Shown here one piece after another: positions 28,386-35,438 of a DNA stretch of 64,000 nucleotides (its first letter is position 1; each line of letters begins with the position of its first letter). Position numbers and translations under genes: made by a program. The notes under the pieces were generated by a model, which was not told where the DNA came from, ran no database searches, and was given only the letters and a program-made list of their open reading frames with translations. This DNA comes from an uncultured Bacteroidales bacterium (GTDB lineage Bacteria > Bacteroidota > Bacteroidia > Bacteroidales > Muribaculaceae): positions 48,125-112,124 of the forward strand of contig CACYVC010000006.1 in NCBI GenBank assembly GCA_902777835.1, written 5' to 3'.

Positions 28386-29633
28386 CTATGCCAAAGACTT
28401 GGGTGTCTGACTGCTCAAGCGACGGCGCATGATGGTGCTAGTGACAAGTGAAGTCACGAAGCCTATGCCAGCAACTAGCAACAGCACTATCAGCATATCG
28501 GTCCATACCACCTTCACAGGATAAGCATTGACTATCACTTGAGTGGGATCGGCGCCAATTTTGAGCCACCCGAATGTTTGCTGTCCCAAGCACAGAAGCA
28601 AGCCCAGCACTATTCCCAGCAAGGCTCCGAGCATGGTGATAAGCCATCCCTCGGCAACAAAGATGCGTGTAATCTGTTTGCTGGTGGCACCCAGGTTCTG
28701 GAAGGTGCGTATGCTCTCATCTTTCTCTATTATGAGCAGCGACAGAGTGCTGATAATGTTGAAAGTGGCGATAATCATGATAAACGTGAGCAGTAAAAAT
28801 GTCACCCATTTCTCCACATTCACCATGCGGAACGACTCCGACTGCTGCATCAACCGGTCTTTCACTACAAAATTTGATCCGAGTGCTTGCTCTAGACGCT
28901 TAATCACATCTTTCTCCTTGGCACCATCCTTGAGCTTTATCTCGATTTGTGTAGCCTCGGTGTCATAGTCAAACAGTTCTCGCGTTTTATCGATAGGCAC
29001 AAAGATAAGGTCTTGATCGTAAGAAGCTTGTTGCACTTGAAAAACACCCTTAACAAACAGTGAATCACTGGTGAAGGCGTCAATGGGATTGGACACATTG
29101 ACCTGGCCCTCACGGCGAGGGGCATAGAACTGAAGCATGCGCAGACCGTTGGCCATAAGACGCAAGTTCACAGCAGGTCCTGCACCAACAATAGCATAGC
29201 TGTTACCCACCTCATCCTCAAGGGCAAATGACCCATCCACAATCACACTGTCGATGGAATTGATTTCGTTATAGTTTGTAGGAACACCCTTCAGTCGCAC
29301 AGGCATTTGGTAATCGGCAAAGACAGCAAGAGCCTGGTCTTCAATTACCGGCATAGCCTTGTCTACACCATCCACACTGGCTATCACCTCAAGGGCGCTG
29401 TCGGCATTGCTTATGGTCTTTCCCACAGTGGGGCACACGGCAATCTGAGGATCGAGCTTGGCAAGCTTGCCCTGTATCACATCTGAGAAGCCATTGAAAA
29501 CGCTAAGCACGCACACAAGCGCAGCAGTGGTCACCACCACACCACATATCGAGATGATGCTGATGATATTCACCGCATTATGAGCCTTCTTCGACTTCAA
29601 GTAGCGAAGTGCTATTTTCAATGACAAAGCCAA
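28386..29633 (-). CDS. FtsX-family permease, LolC/LolE type
   Basis: 415 residues. One N-terminal membrane helix after the conserved start LKIALRYLKSKKAHNAVNIIS, a periplasmic MacB-like domain, and three C-terminal membrane helices (about 280-400) including FNIISTLSLLIIEKDESI, the FtsX signature of lipoprotein-releasing systems. The protein would extract lipoproteins from the inner membrane with LolD; no ATPase partner gene is adjacent. It follows rbfA on the same strand; I believe this pairing recurs in Bacteroidetes genomes. Confidence 0.9.
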   Translation of the reverse strand: MALSLKIALRYLKSKKAHNAVNIISIISICGVVVTTAALVCVLSVFNGFSDVIQGKLAKLDPQIAVCPTVGKTISNADSALEVIASVDGVDKAMPVIEDQALAVFADYQMPVRLKGVPTNYNEINSIDSVIVDGSFALEDEVGNSYAIVGAGPAVNLRLMANGLRMLQFYAPRREGQVNVSNPIDAFTSDSLFVKGVFQVQQASYDQDLIFVPIDKTRELFDYDTEATQIEIKLKDGAKEKDVIKRLEQALGSNFVVKDRLMQQSESFRMVNVEKWVTFLLLTFIMIIATFNIISTLSLLIIEKDESIRTFQNLGATSKQITRIFVAEGWLITMLGALLGIVLGLLLCLGQQTFGWLKIGADPTQVIVNAYPVKVVWTDMLIVLLLVAGIGFVTSLVTSTIMRRRLSSQTPKSLA

Positions 29634-29638
29634 AATTT

Positions 29639-29669
29639 AAGTAGTAAGGTTAAGTTTAAAGTGTTAAGA
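29639..29669 (+). repeat. heptad array, GTTAAGT type
   Basis: Three to four 7-bp units between the permease start and rbfA, next to the palindrome at 29671. Confidence 0.6.
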
Positions 29670-29670
29670 C

Positions 29671-29690
29671 GAACGCCGTGCTTACGGCGC
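29671..29690. repeat. dispersed palindrome, copy A
   Basis: Arms CGCCGT and ACGGCG with a 4-base loop. Its reverse complement matches 54274-54293 at 19 of 20 bases. Confidence 0.8.
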
Positions 29691-29737
29691 AACACTCAAC
29701 AACGTCCACTGTTCAGTTCTTCCCGTTCACAATCGCA

Positions 29738-30073
29738 CTACTTTTTCAGTAGTTCATCAATGTGCTCTATGTAGTCGAGTGAGTCGTCAATGTAGAATAC
29801 CAACTCGGGGGTCTTGCGTAACTGATTTCTCACGCGCTGAGCAAGAGCATAGCGGATGGTCTTCTCGTTACGGTTGGCAGTGTCGATGATTTCTTGGCCT
29901 TTCTCGCTAGGGAACACGCTCAGGTGAACACGGGCGATGCTCAGGTCGGGCGACACACGCACATTGCTAACCGACACCAGCACACCACGCATCTTGGCGG
30001 TGTCCTCACGGAATATCTCACTCAGGTCTTTCTGTATCTGTCGTTGTATTTTCTGTATTCTTGTTGATTCCAT
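29738..30073 (-). CDS. rbfA: ribosome-binding factor A
   Basis: 111 residues, normal length. Family start MESTRIQKIQRQIQKDLSEI, KMRGVLVSVSNVRVSPDLSIARVHLSVF and the C-terminal PELVFYIDDSLDYIEHIDELL. It is a KH-fold factor for late maturation of the 30S subunit and 16S rRNA 5' processing. It lies 105 bases upstream of the LolC/E-like gene; the gap holds a heptad array and palindrome copy A. Confidence 0.95.
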   Translation of the reverse strand: MESTRIQKIQRQIQKDLSEIFREDTAKMRGVLVSVSNVRVSPDLSIARVHLSVFPSEKGQEIIDTANRNEKTIRYALAQRVRNQLRKTPELVFYIDDSLDYIEHIDELLKK

Positions 30074-30088
30074 ATTATTATTTTCAAA

Positions 30089-30355
30089 TTATTCGTAATA
30101 TCCAAACACTGAGATTATTATCACTTCCACAACATCATTAAGAACTCTATACACAATGCGATGCTTTTTATTAATTCTACGTGAATAAACGTTTGGCCCC
30201 AAATACTTGAGTTGCTCAACTTGTCCTGTCCCTGTTGTGGGATGGCGTTCAATCTCAATTAGAAGTTTTTCTAATTTTTTTATAAGTTGAGGACTTTCTT
30301 TTTGCAGTTTCTTTAAGCCTACTTTAGCTTTTTCTGAAAAAAAGATCTTATACAT
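30089..30355 (-). CDS. yoeB: Txe/YoeB-family toxin
   Basis: 88 residues, RelE-superfamily mRNA interferase. Visible family features: FFSEKAKVGLKKLQKESPQL at the start, TGTGQVEQLKYLGPNVYSRR with the catalytic Glu and Arg region, KKHRIVYRV, and a C-terminal aromatic end (FGYYE) where YoeB normally has RYHY or RFHY; the usual His before the final Tyr is replaced by Gly-Tyr, which may weaken activity. The gene overlaps the antitoxin by 8 bases and follows it, the usual order. Confidence 0.88.
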   Translation of the reverse strand: MYKIFFSEKAKVGLKKLQKESPQLIKKLEKLLIEIERHPTTGTGQVEQLKYLGPNVYSRRINKKHRIVYRVLNDVVEVIIISVFGYYE

Positions 30356-30614
30356 TGGTAAGCCTACTTAAAAACTGTTCCATACTCTCGTCATCTCTTT
30401 TGTGATAACCTTTGCCAGAATTGTACTCAACTTCTGCTTCGGCTGCCATCGTTGCCAGTTCCTCCATGCTATAGACGGTGTCATCCTTGGTCACGGGGGT
30501 AATCTTGAAGCTGCCGTGGTCGCGCGACTTAATTATCACGTCCTCACCATTGCGGGCTTGATGGAGATAACGGCCTTGATTAGCACGAAAATCGCGAGTG
30601 CTTACTATAATCAT
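30348..30614 (-). CDS. yefM: Phd/YefM-family antitoxin
   Basis: 88 residues from ATG at 30614 (MIIVSTRDFRANQGRYLHQA), preferred over an ATG 13 codons upstream because it matches the family start and lies below a TATCTTTG box. The N-terminal half is the Phd/YefM DNA-binding fold; the C-terminal half (EAEVEYNSGKGYHKRDDESM) would wrap the toxin. Complexes of this family repress their own promoter; an inverted repeat at 30671-30699 overlaps the -33 region. Confidence 0.88.
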   Translation of the reverse strand: MIIVSTRDFRANQGRYLHQARNGEDVIIKSRDHGSFKITPVTKDDTVYSMEELATMAAEAEVEYNSGKGYHKRDDESMEQFLSRLTNV

Positions 30615-30650
30615 AATCTCAAAATTTAGTATTGTTACTATTTTAGACTG

Positions 30651-30658
30651 CAAAGATA
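30651..30658 (-). promoter_or_regulatory. -7 box (TATCTTTG) of the toxin-antitoxin operon
   Basis: Minus-strand TATCTTTG 37 bases before the antitoxin start, with a minus-strand TTTG at 30682-30685. Confidence 0.6.
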
Positions 30659-30670
30659 ATACATTTCCAT

Positions 30671-30699
30671 GAAATGTGTACCAAAATGGCGCACATTTC
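30671..30699. promoter_or_regulatory. candidate toxin-antitoxin operator
   Basis: 8-bp inverted repeat GAAATGTG (30671-30678) and CACATTTC (30692-30699), 13 bp apart, spanning the -33 region of the toxin-antitoxin promoter. Autoregulation through such palindromes is known for YefM-YoeB; use here is inference. Confidence 0.45.
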
Positions 30700-30727
30700 T
30701 TCCAAAAACGGCCAAAAATAAGGAAAG

Positions 30728-30759
30728 TTTGTCATGAATATTACTTTTTTGTAACTTTG
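30728..30759 (+). promoter_or_regulatory. promoter of small membrane protein
   Basis: TTTG 30728-30731, 20 bp, TAACTTTG 30752-30759; start codon at 30779. Confidence 0.7.
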
Positions 30760-30778
30760 CAGTAGATATTACATTCTC

Positions 30779-31300
30779 ATGCAAACCACTCATCAATATT
30801 ATTACCACAAGGGCAAAGCGGTTGCTAAGGCGGTTGTTTACACAATCTTGTCGGTGTTATTAGTCGCCTTTGCCATATTCAGCTATTTCCACTGGGAACT
30901 CTCGTTTATGTTCTCGGAATGGCAAGGATATGTGATAATTGTCCCCTATTTCTTGATTACCCTGGGCATCATTCTCTCGGTGTTTGAGAACTTCAAGAAA
31001 GCCAGCAAGACCAGTCGTGGCATCCCAGCGTTTGCCGTCGGCGATGAGCAGTTTGTGCTCTATGATAACACAGGCATGGCTAATGTAATACCCTTTGAGG
31101 ACTGCGATAAGGTTAGATTCAAACGCACCTATAGCCGAATACGTGGCACGCAGCTGTTCCTTATCATCAAATACCACGACAAGTTGCAGACGTCAAGCTC
31201 CTTTGAAGTTGACCTAAGCGAACTTGACCGACCTCAAAGCGAGATAGATAAACAACTAAAAAAGATTTATAACAATTACAAGAAAGAACACGAAACCTAA
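30779..31300 (+). CDS. two-helix membrane protein, STM3941-like
   Basis: 173 residues. Two membrane helices (about 19-39 and 46-66) followed by a soluble domain with FAVGDEQFVLYDNTGMANVIPFEDC and RIRGTQLFLIIKYHD. This layout resembles the STM3941/PH-like family of small inner-membrane proteins with unknown function. It has its own good promoter, lies divergent from the toxin-antitoxin operon, and converges with the TonB-family gene 13 bases downstream. Confidence 0.7.
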   Translation: MQTTHQYYYHKGKAVAKAVVYTILSVLLVAFAIFSYFHWELSFMFSEWQGYVIIVPYFLITLGIILSVFENFKKASKTSRGIPAFAVGDEQFVLYDNTGMANVIPFEDCDKVRFKRTYSRIRGTQLFLIIKYHDKLQTSSSFEVDLSELDRPQSEIDKQLKKIYNNYKKEHET

Positions 31301-31313
31301 AGCCCGATTCGGG

Positions 31314-32612
31314 TTAAATGTGCTTTTTGATTCGGGCAATCATGTCGTTGAGCTGCTTGCTCATGGCTGAGGTGTAGCCTGGGTTCTTCTTCAGGAGTTC
31401 ATGCCCATTGCTTATTTGCTCAATCAAGTGATTCAGCTCTTTGGGGTTGTTGTAGTAGATAGTAGCAGGATCGTTGTAGGCATTTTCGGTTGGCTCCATA
31501 GCGAGCATCTTGGCGATGACGTCTTGTGCTGGTTGATTTATGTAGCCTTGAGCCAGGAGATCGTATAACGAACTGCACTGGTCTCTCAAGGTGCACCAGC
31601 CTTCTCTTTCTTCTTGCTTGGAGTAGAAAACGTCATCAATTTTCCATTCGCCATCTTCCCACAATAGGTCCAGAGTGTAAGGAATCTCGTAGCATGGATT
31701 GTCGACATAGAGCATGTCGGCCACAGCATGGCCTCCGGCAATAATGTTAACATTCACGATTCTCACTTCTGGACCATTCACATTGCACACGTCCAGTATT
31801 CCAGGTGCCCAGGAAAACTCAACAAAGGTGTCATCATCAGTAACGCTGAAGATGCTATGAGCATGGGCAAGAACCGCATTCAGGGTTGGCGTGAGAATTT
31901 GGTCCACGTTCTGGTTGCCAACTTGTATCATCTGCTCAACACATCGACGCACATCAGCATCTGTTTGCTGATGCTGTTGTAACTTGAAGGTAACGGGCAT
32001 GGTGTACCATATCTTCATTGGTTCGTGCTTGATGCGGTTGTAAGCTGGTGTGAAATCAGGCAAAAGTTTTATGACACGTACGGCTTCACGGTCGAGCTCC
32101 TCGCTTACCGAGCGGGCCACTTTCACCTCACCCACCTTGCCTGTTTCTTCTATAAGGAATTGCACAATCACCTTGCCCTCAATTCCATTTTTGTAAGCTT
32201 CTTCGGGATATACTACATGTTCGCTTATAAATCTCATTAGAGCAGCATCCCCACCAGGAAAGCTGGGCATGCGATGAGGATTCATGCCAAAAACTTCGTT
32301 TTGAAGCGTTGTGTCGCTCACTTGACTCTGAATGCTATTGGGCGAAGCGGTCGTGGCATTACTTGATGTGTTGCTGGCCATTGCAGTGAGGCTTGTGAGT
32401 CCAATACCGGCAATCAGCACAGCTTTGCCCAAAGAATGCCTACGGGCAATCTCTTTCTCAAGGTACTGCACCTCACTCTCACATGCAGGACATGTGCCAG
32501 CGCAGTCGCCATTGTGGGTGCATGGAGCAGGAACATAATCAATGCCATTGGCACGAGCAACGTCAAGCCTGATTTGCTTGAGAGTGTTGCATACTGATTT
32601 ACCGTGTTTCAT
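31314..32612 (-). CDS. TonB-family protein with N-terminal Cys4 motif
   Basis: 432 residues. The N-terminus holds a cysteine cluster C31-x5-C37-x3-C41-x2-C44, likely a small zinc or other metal site on the cytoplasmic side, then a hydrophobic helix (about 60-78). A TonB C-terminal-type domain follows (about 115-215: FPGGDAALMRFISEHVVYPE, GIEGKVIVQFLIEETGKV). The last about 200 residues are an extra domain resembling DUF3828/NTF2-like folds (LDLLWEDGEWKIDDVFY). The usual long Pro-rich spacer of TonB is missing. I recall similar Cys-bearing TonB-like proteins elsewhere in Bacteroidales; their role is unclear to me. No ExbB/ExbD genes are near. Confidence 0.8.
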   Translation of the reverse strand: MKHGKSVCNTLKQIRLDVARANGIDYVPAPCTHNGDCAGTCPACESEVQYLEKEIARRHSLGKAVLIAGIGLTSLTAMASNTSSNATTASPNSIQSQVSDTTLQNEVFGMNPHRMPSFPGGDAALMRFISEHVVYPEEAYKNGIEGKVIVQFLIEETGKVGEVKVARSVSEELDREAVRVIKLLPDFTPAYNRIKHEPMKIWYTMPVTFKLQQHQQTDADVRRCVEQMIQVGNQNVDQILTPTLNAVLAHAHSIFSVTDDDTFVEFSWAPGILDVCNVNGPEVRIVNVNIIAGGHAVADMLYVDNPCYEIPYTLDLLWEDGEWKIDDVFYSKQEEREGWCTLRDQCSSLYDLLAQGYINQPAQDVIAKMLAMEPTENAYNDPATIYYNNPKELNHLIEQISNGHELLKKNPGYTSAMSKQLNDMIARIKKHI

Positions 32613-32730
32613 AACGCTAAGTCTTTAAGGGTTGGTACTCGGTTGCCTTTCACAATTTATTCTATAACGCAACAAATCATTGAATTATTACCTTTTCTTC
32701 AGCAAAAATGCAACAAAAACAAAGGCAAAG

Positions 32731-33375
32731 TCAATTATGCATTTTATAGAGTATCGTGAGCCCATCGCGCAGGGGCAGGATCACGGTTTCTACTCTTGGG
32801 TCGCGGGCCACCAGGTCGTTGAAGTCGAGGATGCCTTGCGTTTGGTCGTCCATTTTCTTGCCGTGGAGGTCGGTAACCTTGCCGTCCCACAGGGTGTTGT
32901 CAGCGATGATGAAACCGCCAGGCTTCACGTGGTCAATGACGAGGTTAAAATAATCGACATACTGCCGTTTGTTGGCATCGATAAACACTAGGTCAAACTC
33001 TCCACCAAGCTGTGGCACTATCTCGTTGCAGTCGCCGATGTGCAACGTAATACGGTTGCCCACTGGCGATTGTGCGAAGTGTGCACGCAGGAAGTCTTCC
33101 AGTTCATCCTCTATCTCAATGCTGTGAATGATGGCATCATCGTCGAGCAGTCCCTCGGCAAGGCATTGCGCCGAGTAGCCCGAGTAAGTGCCGAGTTCAA
33201 GCACCCGCTTGGGGCGTATCATGCGCACGAGCATCTTCAACAATCTGCCCTGCAAATGCCCCGAACACATGCGCGAGTAGAGCAACTCTATGTGAGTGTC
33301 TCGGTCAAGCTGATGCAGATGCTCAGGCTCGGCATCGATGTGGGCAAGTATGTAATCTTCAAGTTCTTGTGTCAT
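32731..33375 (-). CDS. SAM-dependent O-methyltransferase
   Basis: 214 residues from ATG at 33375, 24 bases below a likely transcription start; an ATG 14 codons upstream is unlikely since it would lie in the promoter. SAM-binding motif I LELGTYSGYSAQCLAEGL, the acidic VFIDANKRQYVDYFNLV and FIIADNTLWDGKV are typical of the class I, cation-dependent (COMT/CCoAOMT-like) family. The substrate is unknown. Confidence 0.9.
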   Translation of the reverse strand: MTQELEDYILAHIDAEPEHLHQLDRDTHIELLYSRMCSGHLQGRLLKMLVRMIRPKRVLELGTYSGYSAQCLAEGLLDDDAIIHSIEIEDELEDFLRAHFAQSPVGNRITLHIGDCNEIVPQLGGEFDLVFIDANKRQYVDYFNLVIDHVKPGGFIIADNTLWDGKVTDLHGKKMDDQTQGILDFNDLVARDPRVETVILPLRDGLTILYKMHN

Positions 33376-33405
33376 GGAGCTAACAAGCTTACGAGTAAAC
33401 AAGCA

Positions 33406-33413
33406 CAAAATTA
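33406..33413 (-). promoter_or_regulatory. -7 box (TAATTTTG) of O-methyltransferase
   Basis: Minus-strand TAATTTTG 31 bases before the chosen start. Confidence 0.5.
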
Positions 33414-33461
33414 CCACAAACCCATCTAAAGAGCAAGTATTGGTTGAATTTTCGTGATTTT

Positions 33462-33493
33462 TTTGCGTTTATGCAGCAAAACACCTACTTTTG
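33462..33493 (+). promoter_or_regulatory. promoter of lipoprotein at 33523
   Basis: TTTG 33462-33465, 20 bp, TACTTTTG 33486-33493. It supports the start at 33523 over an in-frame upstream one at 33454. Confidence 0.7.
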
Positions 33494-33522
33494 TGAATTG
33501 GATAACACAAAAACAAGATAAC

Positions 33523-34233
33523 ATGAAAATCTCAAAAGCAATTATTATGGCAGTGGCAACTCTTTTTATCATTGGAGCCACTAACACAGCGTGCAATCAA
33601 ACATCTAAAGACCAAGATTCTGATTCACAACAGTCAAGCAAAGTTGATGAGAAAGCCGATCTTGAGGCGGCTTGCAAAGGAGAGATCGACCACAGCACTT
33701 GGAGTCCCGACGCTACCACTAGCGTGGAGTTTAATGCCTTCCCCAAAAATCTTGACGAATGGAAACAGATGCAAGAGGTGCTTGGCAATGAGCCTCAAGG
33801 CGCTGTGGCTTTGCAGGTGATGGCGTTTGAACTCTACCGCAACAACCGCACCGATGGCGAAGAGGCACTGCGCCTTAACAATACCCAGACCAACTACAAT
33901 AGCACCGAAGGGCGACTGCGCGAGATTATGGGCAAAGACCAGTTTTATGCCCGCCCTTATATAGCATGGGCGATGCTTGACGGCGCTACGCCTGAGAACG
34001 GTTATACCGTGGAACCACCCTACTCCATCAAAATGAAAGTTGACCCCAACAAGAAGTACCAAGAGAGTCAGATGCTGCACGGCACCGTAATCTACTTGCT
34101 CATCGACAGCAAAGGTTGGGATACCAACTGGCGCGGCGTGGAGGTGGTGAAACCCGAAGGCAGCAAATTCTTCGTAGTGTGCAACTGCCCCGCCATGTAC
34201 ACGCAGTGCAAAGAGGCTAAAGCAAGCAAATAG
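33523..34233 (+). CDS. lipoprotein of unknown function
   Basis: 236 residues from ATG 33523. Signal peptide ends in a lipobox-like TNTAC (about residues 20-24), followed by a Ser/Asp/Gln-rich linker. The folded part (about 50-230) begins HSTWSPDATTSVEFNAFPKN and includes YARPYIAWAMLDGATPENGY and a final NCPAMYTQCKEAK with two cysteines. I do not recognise the family with confidence. It is transcribed from its own promoter and ends before the hairpin at 34256-34289. Confidence 0.75.
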   Translation: MKISKAIIMAVATLFIIGATNTACNQTSKDQDSDSQQSSKVDEKADLEAACKGEIDHSTWSPDATTSVEFNAFPKNLDEWKQMQEVLGNEPQGAVALQVMAFELYRNNRTDGEEALRLNNTQTNYNSTEGRLREIMGKDQFYARPYIAWAMLDGATPENGYTVEPPYSIKMKVDPNKKYQESQMLHGTVIYLLIDSKGWDTNWRGVEVVKPEGSKFFVVCNCPAMYTQCKEAKASK

Positions 34234-34255
34234 TTGGACTATTCAACACAAAAAA

Positions 34256-34289
34256 AGCGGGTGTGTCGCCTTTGTGTGACACATCCGCT
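34256..34289. terminator. hairpin terminator between convergent lipoprotein genes
   Basis: 12-bp arms (34256-34267 with 34278-34289, one G-T pair) around a 10-base loop. Six A residues just left of the stem give a T run on the minus strand, so it ends the small lipoprotein gene at 34318. Confidence 0.85.
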
Positions 34290-34317
34290 ATCATTCTGTG
34301 ATCTAGCTTTGGTGGAT

Positions 34318-34584
34318 TTAAGCTTCAGGCTTAGCCTCCTCGGTCTTCTCCTCAGTTGCCTGCTCTGCTGCGGGAGCTGCGGCGTCCTTGTTCTCCGAAA
34401 CCTCGGCGGCGTCCTTGTTCTCCGATGCTACGGTGCTGGTAGCCTCAGCTGGAGTGCTCTGAACGTTCTCAGTGCTGGCGGGAGTGCTGGTGCTGCTTGC
34501 GCTGGCGCTGGTGGCGGGATCGGTCTTGCATGATGCAAAGGTCATTGCGAATACTACTGCTGACAATAAAACTAACTTTTTCAT
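34318..34584 (-). CDS. small Ala/Ser/Thr/Glu-rich lipoprotein
   Basis: 88 residues. Signal MKKLVLLSAVVFAMTFASC with a lipobox at Cys19; the remainder is low complexity, dominated by Ala, Ser, Thr and Glu, and contains a direct duplication of SENKDAA that is also a DNA repeat. It likely forms an extended, unstructured, acidic surface or periplasmic tether. The hairpin on its 3' side with a T run, and a -7 box at 34690-34697, support a real single-gene transcript with a leader near 90 bases. Confidence 0.75.
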   Translation of the reverse strand: MKKLVLLSAVVFAMTFASCKTDPATSASASSTSTPASTENVQSTPAEATSTVASENKDAAEVSENKDAAAPAAEQATEEKTEEAKPEA

Positions 34585-34689
34585 AATCGATAAAATTTTA
34601 AATGATTAATAAAATTATGTGTAAACTCAAAAATGTTTTTGTTGTTGGTTTTGACGCCACTCGCCAATAGTTGGTTTGTGATGACGATG

Positions 34690-34697
34690 CAAAATTA
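34690..34697 (-). promoter_or_regulatory. -7 box (TAATTTTG) of small lipoprotein
   Basis: Minus-strand TAATTTTG about 105 bases before the start codon at 34584. The 434-base gap 34585-35018 otherwise holds only this box, the heptad array and the DUF3467 promoter. Confidence 0.45.
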
Positions 34698-34925
34698 CAA
34701 TGACAGAAACCAGAGGTGTTATAATTGTCAGGACAACTTTTGAAAAAATGGGGACAACCGCTGTAAAATACATGAATTTTTGTGTAACAATGTGGACACT
34801 TCTAGCACATAATTCTCTATACAACAGACATTTACAATACCCACACAAATTCGTTGATTTTTGCACTGAAAAAAAAGCGTTTTTCATTAAAAAACTGCGT
34901 TTTTTGCCTTGATAGCAAGAAAAAA

Positions 34926-34967
34926 AACTAAAAACTAACAACTGAAAACTAATAACTGAAAACTATT
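34926..34967 (+). repeat. heptad array, AACTNNN type, upstream of DUF3467 gene
   Basis: Six units in perfect register, AACT at 34926, 34933, 34940, 34947, 34954 and 34961. The array ends 3 bp before the -7 box and occupies the place of the -33 element. Confidence 0.9.
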
Positions 34968-34970
34968 TCG

Positions 34971-34978
34971 TATCTTTG
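34971..34978 (+). promoter_or_regulatory. -7 box (TATCTTTG) of DUF3467 gene
   Basis: Consensus -7 element 41 bases before the ATG at 35019; no TTG/TTTG at -33, where the heptad array lies. Confidence 0.65.
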
Positions 34979-35018
34979 CAGTTCAATTGAATATTAACAC
35001 ATATAAAATATTACAGAA

Positions 35019-35342
35019 ATGGCAAACGAAAACAAGAAACAAAACCAGATTCAAATTGAAGTTCCTAACGATGAAATGCAGGGCCGCTATGCAAACCTTG
35101 CCGTTATCTCTCACTCTCCCAACGACTTTGTGATGGATATGATATTTGTGGCTCCTAATACTCCTAAAGCACGCGTACAAAGTCGCATCATCATGACTCC
35201 CGAAAACGCTAAGCAACTGCTTTTCGCGCTCAAGGAAAACATCGATAAATATGAGGCACACTTCGGCGAAATCAAACCCCGCCAGATAAATAATCCCAAC
35301 AACGGCATCATGGACTTCCCCCTGCCTAAGGGACAAGCCTAA
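35019..35342 (+). CDS. DUF3467 domain protein
   Basis: 107 residues, usual size. Family features: GRYANLAVISHSPNDFVMDM, a proline-containing turn, and RIIMTPENAKQLLFALKENI. DUF3467 proteins are widespread small proteins without known function. It stands alone, with its promoter joined to a heptad array and a nonamer array immediately after its stop. Confidence 0.88.
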   Translation: MANENKKQNQIQIEVPNDEMQGRYANLAVISHSPNDFVMDMIFVAPNTPKARVQSRIIMTPENAKQLLFALKENIDKYEAHFGEIKPRQINNPNNGIMDFPLPKGQA

Positions 35343-35345
35343 TTT

Positions 35346-35417
35346 CATAATTCACAATGCATAATGCACGATGCATAATATTCTAGTAAATCTAGTTAAT
35401 CTAGAAATTCTAGGAGT
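35346..35417 (+). repeat. nonamer array between DUF3467 gene and cysS
   Basis: Eight 9-bp units in one register (starts 35346, 35355, 35364, 35373, 35382, 35391, 35400, 35409). The first half is ATGCATAA-like, the second half TCTAGNNNN, so two motif types share one phase. Confidence 0.85.
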
Positions 35418-35438
35418 ATTAAGCACAAAGTATTGATC

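Noticed and set aside
31302-31342. Inverted repeat GCCCGA/TCGGGC between convergent genes as terminator
   Set aside because: It overlaps the 3' end of the TonB-family gene, has mismatches and lacks a T run; too weak to list.
34627-34941. Minus-strand 104-codon frame between the small lipoprotein and DUF3467 genes
   Set aside because: Overlaps the heptad array and a -7 box, unusual composition, no family resemblance.
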